Shown here in pieces: positions 14,429 to 20,201 of a DNA stretch of 22,707 nucleotides. The position numbers and the translations under genes are program-made. Under the pieces are notes generated by a model. That model was given only the letters and a program-made list of their open reading frames with translations, was not told the origin of the DNA and made no database searches. Within the stretch, counting starts at the first letter, position 1. Each line of letters begins with the position of its first letter. Source of the DNA: a virus; IMG/VR virus record IMGVR_UViG_3300048840_000041, positions 1-22,707 of that record; one strand, given 5' to 3'.

Positions 14429-14778
14429 TAGATGTCAGCTTTCTGCATGGTGATATTATACATTGTCCCATCACCGTCTAGCTCATGGCTTACATAGTCG
14501 TAGTAGTCCGTTCCGTCTGTCAGAATATCCTTGCGCTTAGGCACTAATGCAGTTCCATCAGATACCAAATCACCAGCACGTATGAACCACATTGCGTCCA
14601 TGCTACGCACCCATACGCCTTGATCCTCATATTGGGCTTGCGTTCGATTCTTCGTTGCGTTTAGTGTTACTGTGCCGTCACCAAATGACCTATAGGATAC
14701 TGAGCTGCCCCATTGCAGAATACCAGTGCTGGCAATAATCGCACCATCCACAATACTGAGCAAGTCATTCCATGCCAT
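14428..14778 (-). CDS. Probable head-tail connector protein
   Basis: This 116-residue protein has an N-terminal helix (WNDLLSIVDGAIIASTG) and a beta part (SVSYRSFGDGTVTL, SMDAMWFIRAGDLV, DYYDYVSHELDGDGTMYNIT). The order, following capsid genes and preceding the tail completion protein, and the closing YYDYV...MYNITMQ strands suit a gpFII/gp7-like connector that caps the portal complex. Four Asp-Gly-Thr fall in predicted turns. The ATG at 14778 follows a hairpin in the intergenic gap. Family assignment is by position and size only. Confidence 0.55.
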   Translation of the reverse strand: MAWNDLLSIVDGAIIASTGILQWGSSVSYRSFGDGTVTLNATKNRTQAQYEDQGVWVRSMDAMWFIRAGDLVSDGTALVPKRKDILTDGTDYYDYVSHELDGDGTMYNITMQKADI

Positions 14779-14798
14779 AAGTCACCTATATATGTAGC

Positions 14799-14828
14799 TG
14801 GCCGGTTGCCATATGCGACAACCGGCCA
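14799..14828 (-). other. Perfect 10-bp hairpin between cement and connector genes
   Basis: TGGCCGGTTG (14799-14808) and CAACCGGCCA (14819-14828) form a perfect GC-rich stem with a 10-nt loop. Outer GTAGC (14794-14798) and GCTAC (14837-14841) can also pair. On the minus strand no U-run follows, so it is more likely a processing or stabilising element, or a weak terminator that lowers connector output relative to capsid, than a full terminator. Confidence 0.6.
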
Positions 14829-14837
14829 ATTACAAAG

Positions 14838-15332
14838 CTACGCATTATTCAGAATCTGGTTGTTTTCCAACGTGGTCAAAAGACTGTTGAACTTCGTCAC
14901 AAGGTCAGCAAGAGTTCCATCGCCGTTAGCAATGGTGTCAGAACGTCCGAGAACGTTCAGAAGCACTCTGCCAGTATCAACCGCTGTACCATCAGCATCT
15001 ACCGCACGGCCAAGAGGGTATCCGTTGGCTGGTGCCTGAGTAGTCGTGGTAGCAGCGCCGCCAGTCGTACCATCAACACCAGTACCGTCTTTATCCCAGA
15101 ACACTTGATCGCCAGCAGCAAAAGCGGTTGAGTCCTTACGAACCCAGAACACGCCAGATACATCACAGCCGCCTGCCTGCGTACCGTCTGAATCAACCGT
15201 CAAGCGGTTAATAACAACACCGGCACGCAAATCGCCAATCTGCACCACCGTACCGGCATTAACAGTTGCGGCAGGCGTATAGGTCATCGTAACGCCGTCT
15301 TTATCAGTTCTTGCTTGTGATCCAAGAGCCAT
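14838..15332 (-). CDS. DUF2190-type capsid cement / decoration protein
   Basis: The 164-residue protein lies right after the capsid gene, as DUF2190 proteins do. It has the family's features: MTYTPAATVNAGTVVQIGDL, RAGVVINRLTV, GVFWVRKDSTAFAAGDQVFW with WDKDG, then NGYPLGRAVDADGTAV and RVLLNVL. The C-terminal LADLVTKFNSLLTTLENNQI is an added helix that may make trimers. Such proteins are thought to cover capsid surfaces. GGAGG 9 nt before the ATG is consistent with high copy number. Five Asp-Gly-Thr, including KDGTGVDGT, lie in surface loops. Confidence 0.78.
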   Translation of the reverse strand: MALGSQARTDKDGVTMTYTPAATVNAGTVVQIGDLRAGVVINRLTVDSDGTQAGGCDVSGVFWVRKDSTAFAAGDQVFWDKDGTGVDGTTGGAATTTTQAPANGYPLGRAVDADGTAVDTGRVLLNVLGRSDTIANGDGTLADLVTKFNSLLTTLENNQILNNA

Positions 15333-15375
15333 GGTATTTATCCTCCATTTACATTGTTAAAAAGTTGGTACACAA

Positions 15376-16827
15376 TTACGCGGTATTCTTGTTGACTCCA
15401 CGCCAATCAAGGGCCTTCGCATTAAGGTCAAAACGTACACGAGTAGTAAAGCCAAATACGTTCAAGCCTTCGCGCTCAGTCTCAATAGTAGGAGTCTGAA
15501 CACCGTTCAAGAAGCCAAGCTCAATGGTATCGTTAATCGCTGGATTAGCTGATACGTACCAAGTGGAAGAGCTACTCGCCTCAAGCTGCCGTGATACAAC
15601 AGGAATCAGCGCACCAGCAACAGGATTCTTCTCGCCAAGTGGAGTAGTAAGCGCTGCTACGGTTCTGTCACTTGACAGGATACGTACTGCTGTGTCCCAA
15701 AGAGTAGTAGGAACAATAACATACTTCGGGTCCATCTCGATGTAATCGCCAGCCTTGTTAGTCTGCTTCATCATTGCCGTCATAGCTACACCAACAGTAG
15801 CGATAGTCAGAGCCGAGCCAGTCTGCAAGTTGGCATGATTAGCATGATACAAAGCAACCGCATCACTCATTGCTGCGTTATCAGTCATGATGCCGTATAC
15901 AAGCTGGTCAATTAGTGCCTTTGCACGCCCGCCAAGTTTACGCGGTATGACAGAGAGAAGGTCAAGGTTATCATTCACGATATCCATCTCTTCCAAAGTC
16001 ACCTTCTTAGCATAACGGACGATCTTGTAGCTTTCCTTGGTATCAGAGATATCGCCGTGAGTAACTTCATTGCCGTACTCAACAGCACTAAGGCTTACAT
16101 TGTCATCAAGCCGCACTCGCTCGTTAACCTTGTAGTCCGTAGGCGAAGTGATGTTGCAAAGCTGCATTGAAGTTGACTCAATAGAGTTAAAGCCCTTCAT
16201 GGCCGCTTTAGTCGCTACGTTGTTAATGATGTTAGGCATGATTGCTGTAGAGAAAGCAGCACGAACCATAGAACTTTCGTTCATAGGAACTGCACGCCCT
16301 TCAGTCTTAAGCGCAAATTCTGCCACATCAACAAGCCGCGTTTTACGCATTGACTGGCCGAGTGCCGTCTGCTCCGCGGTCATGTCGTGGTTCGTCTCGC
16401 CGCCACATCGTACCATGAGGTGTGCAGAAAGAGCATCAATCCTCTTGGTCTGATCTTCCATACCCATTTCAATCCGTACGCCTGCACCTTCAGACTGCAA
16501 CTTAGCAATCAGAGCCGCTTGCGCCTGCTCTACTGTCATGTTCTTAGCAATGACTTCAGCACGCAATTCTGCATTGTCACCACCGAACAGAGCATTGATT
16601 TTCTTCTCAGTGTCCATGGCTTCAAGCTTCGCTTGCAGTTTAGTAATCGCCTTTGACTCAGCGCTCTCTTCTGCTGGCTTTTCAGGAGCCGGTACAACTT
16701 CAGTCGTGCCGTCATCTTCTGCTGCGGCAATCTCAGCATCATACATAGCTTTCAGACTCTTAGTCTGTGACTCACTAAGGTCATCAACATTGAATCCCTT
16801 AGCTTCTACCCATTTTGCAAATTTCAT
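15376..16827 (-). CDS. Nested internal product: scaffold - major capsid protein
   Basis: Inside the fusion ORF, Met192 (ATG at 16827) is preceded by a perfect GGAGG (16835-16839 on the plus strand as cctcc) at 7-nt spacing, the best ribosome site in the head module. Translation from here gives 483 residues starting MKFAKWVEAKGFNVDDLSES, that is the delta/scaffold region plus capsid without protease. Phages with nested scaffold genes (lambda C/Nu3) use the same trick. This would supply the many capsid subunits with only a few protease-fused chains. No experimental support; based on sequence position and strength of the site. Confidence 0.7.
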   Translation of the reverse strand: MKFAKWVEAKGFNVDDLSESQTKSLKAMYDAEIAAAEDDGTTEVVPAPEKPAEESAESKAITKLQAKLEAMDTEKKINALFGGDNAELRAEVIAKNMTVEQAQAALIAKLQSEGAGVRIEMGMEDQTKRIDALSAHLMVRCGGETNHDMTAEQTALGQSMRKTRLVDVAEFALKTEGRAVPMNESSMVRAAFSTAIMPNIINNVATKAAMKGFNSIESTSMQLCNITSPTDYKVNERVRLDDNVSLSAVEYGNEVTHGDISDTKESYKIVRYAKKVTLEEMDIVNDNLDLLSVIPRKLGGRAKALIDQLVYGIMTDNAAMSDAVALYHANHANLQTGSALTIATVGVAMTAMMKQTNKAGDYIEMDPKYVIVPTTLWDTAVRILSSDRTVAALTTPLGEKNPVAGALIPVVSRQLEASSSSTWYVSANPAINDTIELGFLNGVQTPTIETEREGLNVFGFTTRVRFDLNAKALDWRGVNKNTA

Positions 16828-17400
16828 ATCAGTTCCTCCGTTAGAAAATTCTGCTGATACTTCAGCGCTGGTGGAGCCATCTGCTCCGAGTGGCACGAAA
16901 GATGTCTCATTCAAAACCGACTTATCTATAATTGACACAGGGCCGACAACCTTTTGCCCATTAACTTCCTTGCTGTCGCCTTCGCTGAGTTCAATGATTC
17001 TTACTGGTGTAGCTCCAAGGCTAGCCTGCCAAGGGAAACCGTTCTTGCCGCTTTCGGTTACTTCTCTTGACGCATCACTTGAGCCTGAAATAACACCCTC
17101 TACATTCAGGCTGCTGCCGCTGATTACTGGCGTGCCATGCCCTACAATACGGCTTGTGTCGTGGTGCTGTAGTACAGGCATCGGTCCCTTAGGTAGCTTC
17201 ATACCAGCCAGATTAACTACAATATTGCCATAGTAGCCAACAGACATCATGCCGCCGTTGTAGGCGTTAATCCTGAACGTAGGTAAAGCGCTCTCTTCTC
17301 CTGCTGCCGCTTCGATGAATTGTATGTCAGCAGTTGCGTAGAACATCTTATTAGACTTAGCGGCTGCTTTAATCTTGTGCTTCTTCTGCTTCCTTGTCAT
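15376..17400 (-). CDS. Prohead protease - scaffold - major capsid fusion protein
   Basis: The 674-residue ORF joins three parts. Residues 20-170 look like an HK97-type prohead protease: MPVLQHHDTSRIVGHGTPVI with His79/His80 and Asp81, then FPWQASLGATP with Ser127 as the likely nucleophile. Residues about 192-330 are a charged helical delta/scaffold region (ESAESKAITKLQAKLEAMDT). Residues about 335-674 are the HK97-fold capsid: MVRAAFSTAIMPNIINNV, VRYAKKVTLEEMDIVND, DPKYVIVPTTLWDTAV, and a closing GLNVFGFTTRVRFDL. Protease and capsid in one ORF is known in some phages. The Asp-Gly motifs occur only in the linkers (GADGS, EDDGT). The start at 17400 follows the portal stop after 2 nt. Confidence 0.85.
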   Translation of the reverse strand: MTRKQKKHKIKAAAKSNKMFYATADIQFIEAAAGEESALPTFRINAYNGGMMSVGYYGNIVVNLAGMKLPKGPMPVLQHHDTSRIVGHGTPVISGSSLNVEGVISGSSDASREVTESGKNGFPWQASLGATPVRIIELSEGDSKEVNGQKVVGPVSIIDKSVLNETSFVPLGADGSTSAEVSAEFSNGGTDMKFAKWVEAKGFNVDDLSESQTKSLKAMYDAEIAAAEDDGTTEVVPAPEKPAEESAESKAITKLQAKLEAMDTEKKINALFGGDNAELRAEVIAKNMTVEQAQAALIAKLQSEGAGVRIEMGMEDQTKRIDALSAHLMVRCGGETNHDMTAEQTALGQSMRKTRLVDVAEFALKTEGRAVPMNESSMVRAAFSTAIMPNIINNVATKAAMKGFNSIESTSMQLCNITSPTDYKVNERVRLDDNVSLSAVEYGNEVTHGDISDTKESYKIVRYAKKVTLEEMDIVNDNLDLLSVIPRKLGGRAKALIDQLVYGIMTDNAAMSDAVALYHANHANLQTGSALTIATVGVAMTAMMKQTNKAGDYIEMDPKYVIVPTTLWDTAVRILSSDRTVAALTTPLGEKNPVAGALIPVVSRQLEASSSSTWYVSANPAINDTIELGFLNGVQTPTIETEREGLNVFGFTTRVRFDLNAKALDWRGVNKNTA
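16827..16840 (-). promoter_or_regulatory. Strong internal ribosome site within the protease-capsid ORF
   Basis: On the minus strand ACGGAGGAACTGATATG: a five-base GGAGG core, 7-nt spacing, ATG. It falls exactly at the boundary between the protease domain and the scaffold-like region. The surrounding codons (SNGGTD) do not look constrained as protein, which supports selection for the RNA signal. Confidence 0.7.
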
Positions 17401-17402
17401 GG

Positions 17403-18854
17403 CTAGCCCTCTGCTACCTGTAGACGGATTATCTTTGCTCTGTTCTCAGCCTGTGTTGCTTGCTGCTCTGGTGTCGATTCTTCAAGAGTCAATTTCAGTA
17501 AGTCCATTTTCTTCTTCTCAATTGCTCTCTGCTCGAATTCTTTCTCCCAATCCTTGCCCTGAGCCGCATACACGTTCTTGTACGTGGTAGTCATACTGGT
17601 GAGTGCTTCAGTGGTTGCTAGAGCTTCCTTAAGCGGATCTACATGCTCAAACTGGTCCCACATCCATTCATGACTTAGCGTTTCAGGACTAGACACGGTG
17701 GTGAATATCCCGGCTGCTCGTGCCTGTATGAACCACTTATTGAAGATTACGTTTAGTAGCTCACGCTCTATCCACTCCTGCGATACCTCAACCGCCTTAA
17801 AGTACATCTGATGGTCAAGTCTGCCTGATGCGTAGTTGTAGTCTGAGCTATCAGCAGCAGCTATGTTGTATGGCATGTTCAAGCAGCGTGCTATCTCGTT
17901 TAGTATCTCACGCTTAAACTCTTTGTATGTGTCCGTAGGCTGCTCCGCTTTCATCTGCTTGGCTTCCCAGCCCTTTGGAGTAGTCATCATCATGCCGCGC
18001 TCAATATCGAATACATCCATCGCTTCTGGATCGTCTTCGGTCGCCATATTTCCGGCTTGTGATTGCAGAATAACGGCATAGTCAGCAGCGGTTTCGGCGG
18101 CACCGATTACGGCTAGAGTGTAGCGTCTGAGATATGCGAATAGCGGTATGGCAGGAGTAATCCAAGGCACGCCTCTTGACTGCCCCGGCCTGTCCTTGCG
18201 ATAGAGATGCACCATTCTATCTGCCGGTATTCGCTCAAAGTCCATGTTAAATACTGGCGATTGCGGATTGACGCTGCCCTTCTTGGCTATGTGGTAGGCA
18301 ATAGGCACGCCGTTGTCATCGTACTCAACGCCCATGCTGATGTTTGATGTGTTTGTGTTAGGTAGCCATGGAGTGTCGAGTCTGTTAGGATCTATCAGAG
18401 CCGGAAATAGCTTGACCTTACCTGGCAATGACTGATTAGTATTCATCAGCACAAGAGCCTCACCATCACCGCACTGCTCTTTAACTGCTATTTGCAGAGT
18501 ACGTACTAAGTCAACCTGAGTCATCCAGTTGCTAAACTCGCGCTCTGCCAGTCCATTCAATCCCTCGCTAGCCGTAGTCATCTGGAGCCGTGGTCCAGTG
18601 CCGATGATATCGTTTGACATTGTTTCTACGATACCCTCAGCGTATGAGTTATTACGGATTTCGTGGTTAGCTCTTTCTCTCAGAGTAGGTAGGTCAGTAA
18701 TGATTACTTCATCAGCGCTGACATCAGCAGCGTTCTTAAAGGCGTTCTTGATGAATCTGGTGCTACCGGCAGCGTCATATCCACCGGCCATGATTTGCCA
18801 TGTGCGTTTGAATGTAGTCTTTACTCGCGCAACAACACCCAATTTCTTAGCCAT
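17403..18854 (-). CDS. Portal protein (lambda gpB-type)
   Basis: The 483-residue protein forms the dodecameric ring at the capsid vertex through which DNA passes. Family landmarks: RERANHEIRNNSYAEGIVET (about residues 59-78, the start of the portal clip), DIIGTGPRLQM, NRLDTPWLPNTNTSNISMGV with GVEYDDNGVPIAYHI (about 178-192), then RKDRPGQSRGVPWITPAIP and the long helices LNEIARCLNMPYNIAAADSS and YNYASGRLDHQMYFKAVEVS near 330-375. The lambda-family N-terminal basic segment is present. Start ATG at 18854 overlaps the stop of the gpW-like gene as TAATG. No Asp-Gly-Thr or Asp-Gly-Ser motif at all. Confidence 0.88.
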   Translation of the reverse strand: MAKKLGVVARVKTTFKRTWQIMAGGYDAAGSTRFIKNAFKNAADVSADEVIITDLPTLRERANHEIRNNSYAEGIVETMSNDIIGTGPRLQMTTASEGLNGLAEREFSNWMTQVDLVRTLQIAVKEQCGDGEALVLMNTNQSLPGKVKLFPALIDPNRLDTPWLPNTNTSNISMGVEYDDNGVPIAYHIAKKGSVNPQSPVFNMDFERIPADRMVHLYRKDRPGQSRGVPWITPAIPLFAYLRRYTLAVIGAAETAADYAVILQSQAGNMATEDDPEAMDVFDIERGMMMTTPKGWEAKQMKAEQPTDTYKEFKREILNEIARCLNMPYNIAAADSSDYNYASGRLDHQMYFKAVEVSQEWIERELLNVIFNKWFIQARAAGIFTTVSSPETLSHEWMWDQFEHVDPLKEALATTEALTSMTTTYKNVYAAQGKDWEKEFEQRAIEKKKMDLLKLTLEESTPEQQATQAENRAKIIRLQVAEG

Positions 18855-19078
18855 TAGGCACTATCTCCAAAACGTAGCTTTGAATATTTGACGCCGCTTT
18901 GCTGTGAGGTGGATGTGCTCTCTTTAGATTCCCACCTGTCAAGAGATGCTTCTAAGTCCTTGATTTTGGCGAAATGGGCTTCTCTGTCACCGGCCTGAAT
19001 GCGCTCTAGTGGTGTGTCGTAGAGATTCTTGAGGCTGGACTTGATGCTCGTGATCATCTCTGCTGTAGTCGTACCCAT
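18854..19078 (-). CDS. gpW-like head-tail joining protein
   Basis: This 74-residue protein lies directly before the portal gene, where lambda gpW (68 residues) lies. Two helices are visible: TAEMITSIKSSLKNLYDT (about 5-22) and REAHFAKIKDLEASLDRWES (about 32-51), with a Ser/Thr-rich linker and a short C-terminal strand VKYSKLRFGDS, the family pattern (S-x-G--Y). gpW completes DNA packaging and links portal to tail. GAGGGG lies 4 nt before ATG, and this is the first gene after the late promoter at 19102-19130. Confidence 0.75.
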   Translation of the reverse strand: MGTTTAEMITSIKSSLKNLYDTPLERIQAGDREAHFAKIKDLEASLDRWESKESTSTSQQSGVKYSKLRFGDSA

Positions 19079-19100
19079 AGCACCCCTCTGTGGTTGAGGT

Positions 19101-19165
19101 TACTATATGGTAGCATGTGAGGATTTTCAACACATATTGGTGGGATGTGAGGTTTTACACTATAT
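19101..19165 (-). repeat. 30-bp-spaced direct repeats overlapping promoter C (candidate operator)
   Basis: On the plus strand ATGGTAGCATGTGAGG (19107-19122) and TTGGTGGGATGTGAGG (19137-19152) are direct repeats 30 bp apart, sharing GATGTGAGG/CATGTGAGG. The first lies in the promoter spacer and next to the -10. About 9 bp further is CACTATATGCAGTG (19159-19172), an imperfect palindrome with the same ACTATATG word found at the -10. They sit between the promoter and the ribbon-helix-helix gene. Confidence 0.55.
19102..19130 (-). promoter_or_regulatory. Promoter C for the head-tail operon (TTGAAA-N17-TATAGT)
   Basis: On the minus strand TTGAAA (19125-19130), a 17-nt spacer and TATAGT (19102-19107) form a good sigma70-type promoter. 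The leader AACCTCAACC shares the CCTCAACC word with promoters A and B. The first gene downstream is the gpW-like joiner, so this is the likely start of the structural transcript of about 18 kb. Confidence 0.7.
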
Positions 19166-19185
19166 GCAGTGGTTTGCTGGTGTGA

Positions 19186-19356
19186 TTAGTCCGTGAGGAG
19201 TTTAACCGCTAGACGCAATGCGGCTGACTCTGAGAGATTCTTTTGCTTGCGGTATGCTGTTAGTGCTGATTTCTCAGAAGGTGTCAGATAGCCTCTAACT
19301 GGCTCTGAGGCCCTGTCTTCTGCTGGTGTCTTTGGTCTGCCTACTTCGTTAGTCAT
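19186..19356 (-). CDS. Small ribbon-helix-helix (CopG/Arc-type) DNA-binding protein
   Basis: This 56-residue frame starts MTNEVGRPKTPAEDRASEPV. The part VRGYLTPSEKSALTAYRKQK (about 20-39) is a ribbon strand with a first helix. The following NLSESAALRLAVKLLTD is the second helix, with the usual LSESAALRLAV form of plasmid and phage RHH proteins. Such proteins are dimers that bind direct or inverted repeats in DNA and act as repressors. The ATG overlaps the upstream stop as ATGA. It is the last gene before promoter C and its repeats, so control of the structural operon is a fair inference. Confidence 0.75.
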   Translation of the reverse strand: MTNEVGRPKTPAEDRASEPVRGYLTPSEKSALTAYRKQKNLSESAALRLAVKLLTD

Positions 19357-19649
19357 TGGTTGCCATATCCTTTCATGTCTTCTGGCCCAAGTCCTTCTGC
19401 TGCCATCTTGCTGATCATGTATCGCATCTCTGGCGTTACTCTCGGTCGTCTTTGATCCTTATATACCTGCCAGAACCTCTTTTCTATAAGGCCTGATATC
19501 AAGTAATCGCTGTTCTTTGATTCGAGTAGATCTGACATGATGCCAACGGCTTGCTTTTGGCTCATCACTGCGTTAATTGCAGATCTTTTGTGTTCACTGT
19601 TTGGCGCGAATCGTATTAGCGTCTCCGCTTCTTCGTAAGTGATTGTCAT
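19353..19649 (-). CDS. Hypothetical helical protein, 98 residues
   Basis: The protein starts MTITYEEAETLIRFAPNSEH and is helical throughout, with segments AINAVMSQKQAVGIMSDLLE, SDYLISGLIEKRFWQVYKDQ and TPEMRYMISKMAAEGLGPED. No cysteines, membrane span or signal. The start has AGGAG 7 nt upstream. It overlaps the RHH gene by ATGA, so the two are likely co-translated and may act together. I do not recognise a family. Confidence 0.68.
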   Translation of the reverse strand: MTITYEEAETLIRFAPNSEHKRSAINAVMSQKQAVGIMSDLLESKNSDYLISGLIEKRFWQVYKDQRRPRVTPEMRYMISKMAAEGLGPEDMKGYGNQ

Positions 19650-19681
19650 TGACTACTCCTGTGCTATTAGTTTGTATGTTG

Positions 19682-19879
19682 TCATTTGGTTTCATCTTGA
19701 TAAAAGCCACACACATGGGAAGCATGCTTGCGTCCATTCTGTATTCTGCACCAGTAATCAGTTGTTCCCATATAAGACCCACTTGAACGAGAACAAAACT
19801 TGCAATTATCACATTTTTCTTCTGTAAATATATCATCGCAGAACTTTTGTATTTCTTCATCTGGATAATCTTGCAGCAT
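19682..19879 (-). CDS. Cysteine-rich small protein (possible metal binding)
   Basis: Starting at ATG 19879, it reads MLQDYPDEEIQKFCDDIFTE and holds CDNCKFC, WCR and HVCGF: six cysteines in about 65 residues, a layout able to bind zinc or an iron-sulfur cluster. AGGAG (overlapping the TAG of the previous gene) is 8 nt upstream and decides the start; an ATG at 19915 inside the previous gene lacks a ribosome site. Function unknown. The final HVCGFYQDE is the shape of zinc proteins in which the last Cys closes the site. Confidence 0.68.
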   Translation of the reverse strand: MLQDYPDEEIQKFCDDIFTEEKCDNCKFCSRSSGSYMGTTDYWCRIQNGRKHASHVCGFYQDETK

Positions 19880-19889
19880 ATCAATTCTC

Positions 19890-20072
19890 CTAACATGATT
19901 TATTAGACAAGTCATTCAAGATCCACATCGCCGCATCAAAGCCAACCAAGCTCTTCAGGTAGCTAAATCTGCTCTCACATCCCTTACGTGAGTCAACATC
20001 TCCCATAGTCTTTATCCCGATGCTTGCAAGTTTCTTTGAGCCAGTCTTGTGCGCCTTAGTCATGTAGGTCAT
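19890..20072 (-). CDS. Hypothetical 60-residue protein, first gene after promoter B
   Basis: The protein starts MTYMTKAHKTGSKKLASIGI and ends with a SRFSYLKSLVGFDAAMWILN helix. AGGAG lies about 6 nt upstream of ATG 20072. A longer reading from 20111 would start within a few bases of the -10 box and is not credible. The LASIGIKTMGDV segment has the look of a helix-hairpin-helix or similar short motif, but the match is too weak to name. Confidence 0.62.
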   Translation of the reverse strand: MTYMTKAHKTGSKKLASIGIKTMGDVDSRKGCESRFSYLKSLVGFDAAMWILNDLSNKSC

Positions 20073-20145
20073 GTTCTTCTCCTGGGTTGAGGTTGTTTGC
20101 GTGCTTTCCATGCCTAGATAATACCTTATCTTATCTTATTGTCAA
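20072..20145 (-). promoter_or_regulatory. Promoter B with leader, copy of promoter A
   Basis: On the minus strand TTGACA (20140-20145), a 16-nt spacer and TATTAT (20118-20123) are followed by the same leader as promoter A: AGGCATGGAAAGCA, CAAACAACCTCAACC and AGGAGAA before the ATG, with 73 nt from TTGACA to ATG in both. The spacers differ (ATAAGATAAGATAAGG here), so the elements that are kept are promoter boxes and leader. Confidence 0.8.
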
Positions 20146-20201
20146 TAGATAATCTTTGGATTTCTTCTAAGTCATTGCACAGCAAGGAGAACAAAATATA
20201 A

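Larger units (their letters stand above)
976..15332 (-). other. Zone of recurrent Asp-Gly-Thr/Ser tripeptides in virion proteins
   Basis: By hand count the proteins of this zone contain about 73 Asp-Gly-Thr or Asp-Gly-Ser (about 80 in the whole window). Densest are 2901-3554 (11 in 217 residues), 10082-10681 (10 in 199), 14428-14778 (4 in 116), 14838-15332 (5 in 164) and 3554-5386 (17 in about 610). Nearly empty are tape measure (1), beta-helix (1), virion morphogenesis (0), and outside the zone portal (0) and terminase (0). Codons vary freely: GAT and GAC; GGT, GGC, GGA; ACA, ACC, ACG, ACT; AGC, AGT, TCA, TCT. Confidence 0.8.

Noticed and set aside
976-15332. The repeated GAYGGNAC word as CRISPR, direct repeat array, uptake or Chi-like sequence
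   Set aside because: Spacing is irregular, the bases vary at synonymous positions, and copies are almost always in one reading phase.
16362-16370. GACGGCAC in the capsid gene
   Set aside because: It is out of frame (Gln-Thr-Ala-Leu) and is a chance copy.
16538-17233. Plus-strand open frame of 231 codons opposite the protease-capsid gene
   Set aside because: It mirrors the codon pattern of the real gene on the minus strand, has no homology I recognise, and no plus-strand promoter is visible. Other plus-strand frames in the window are the same kind of shadow.
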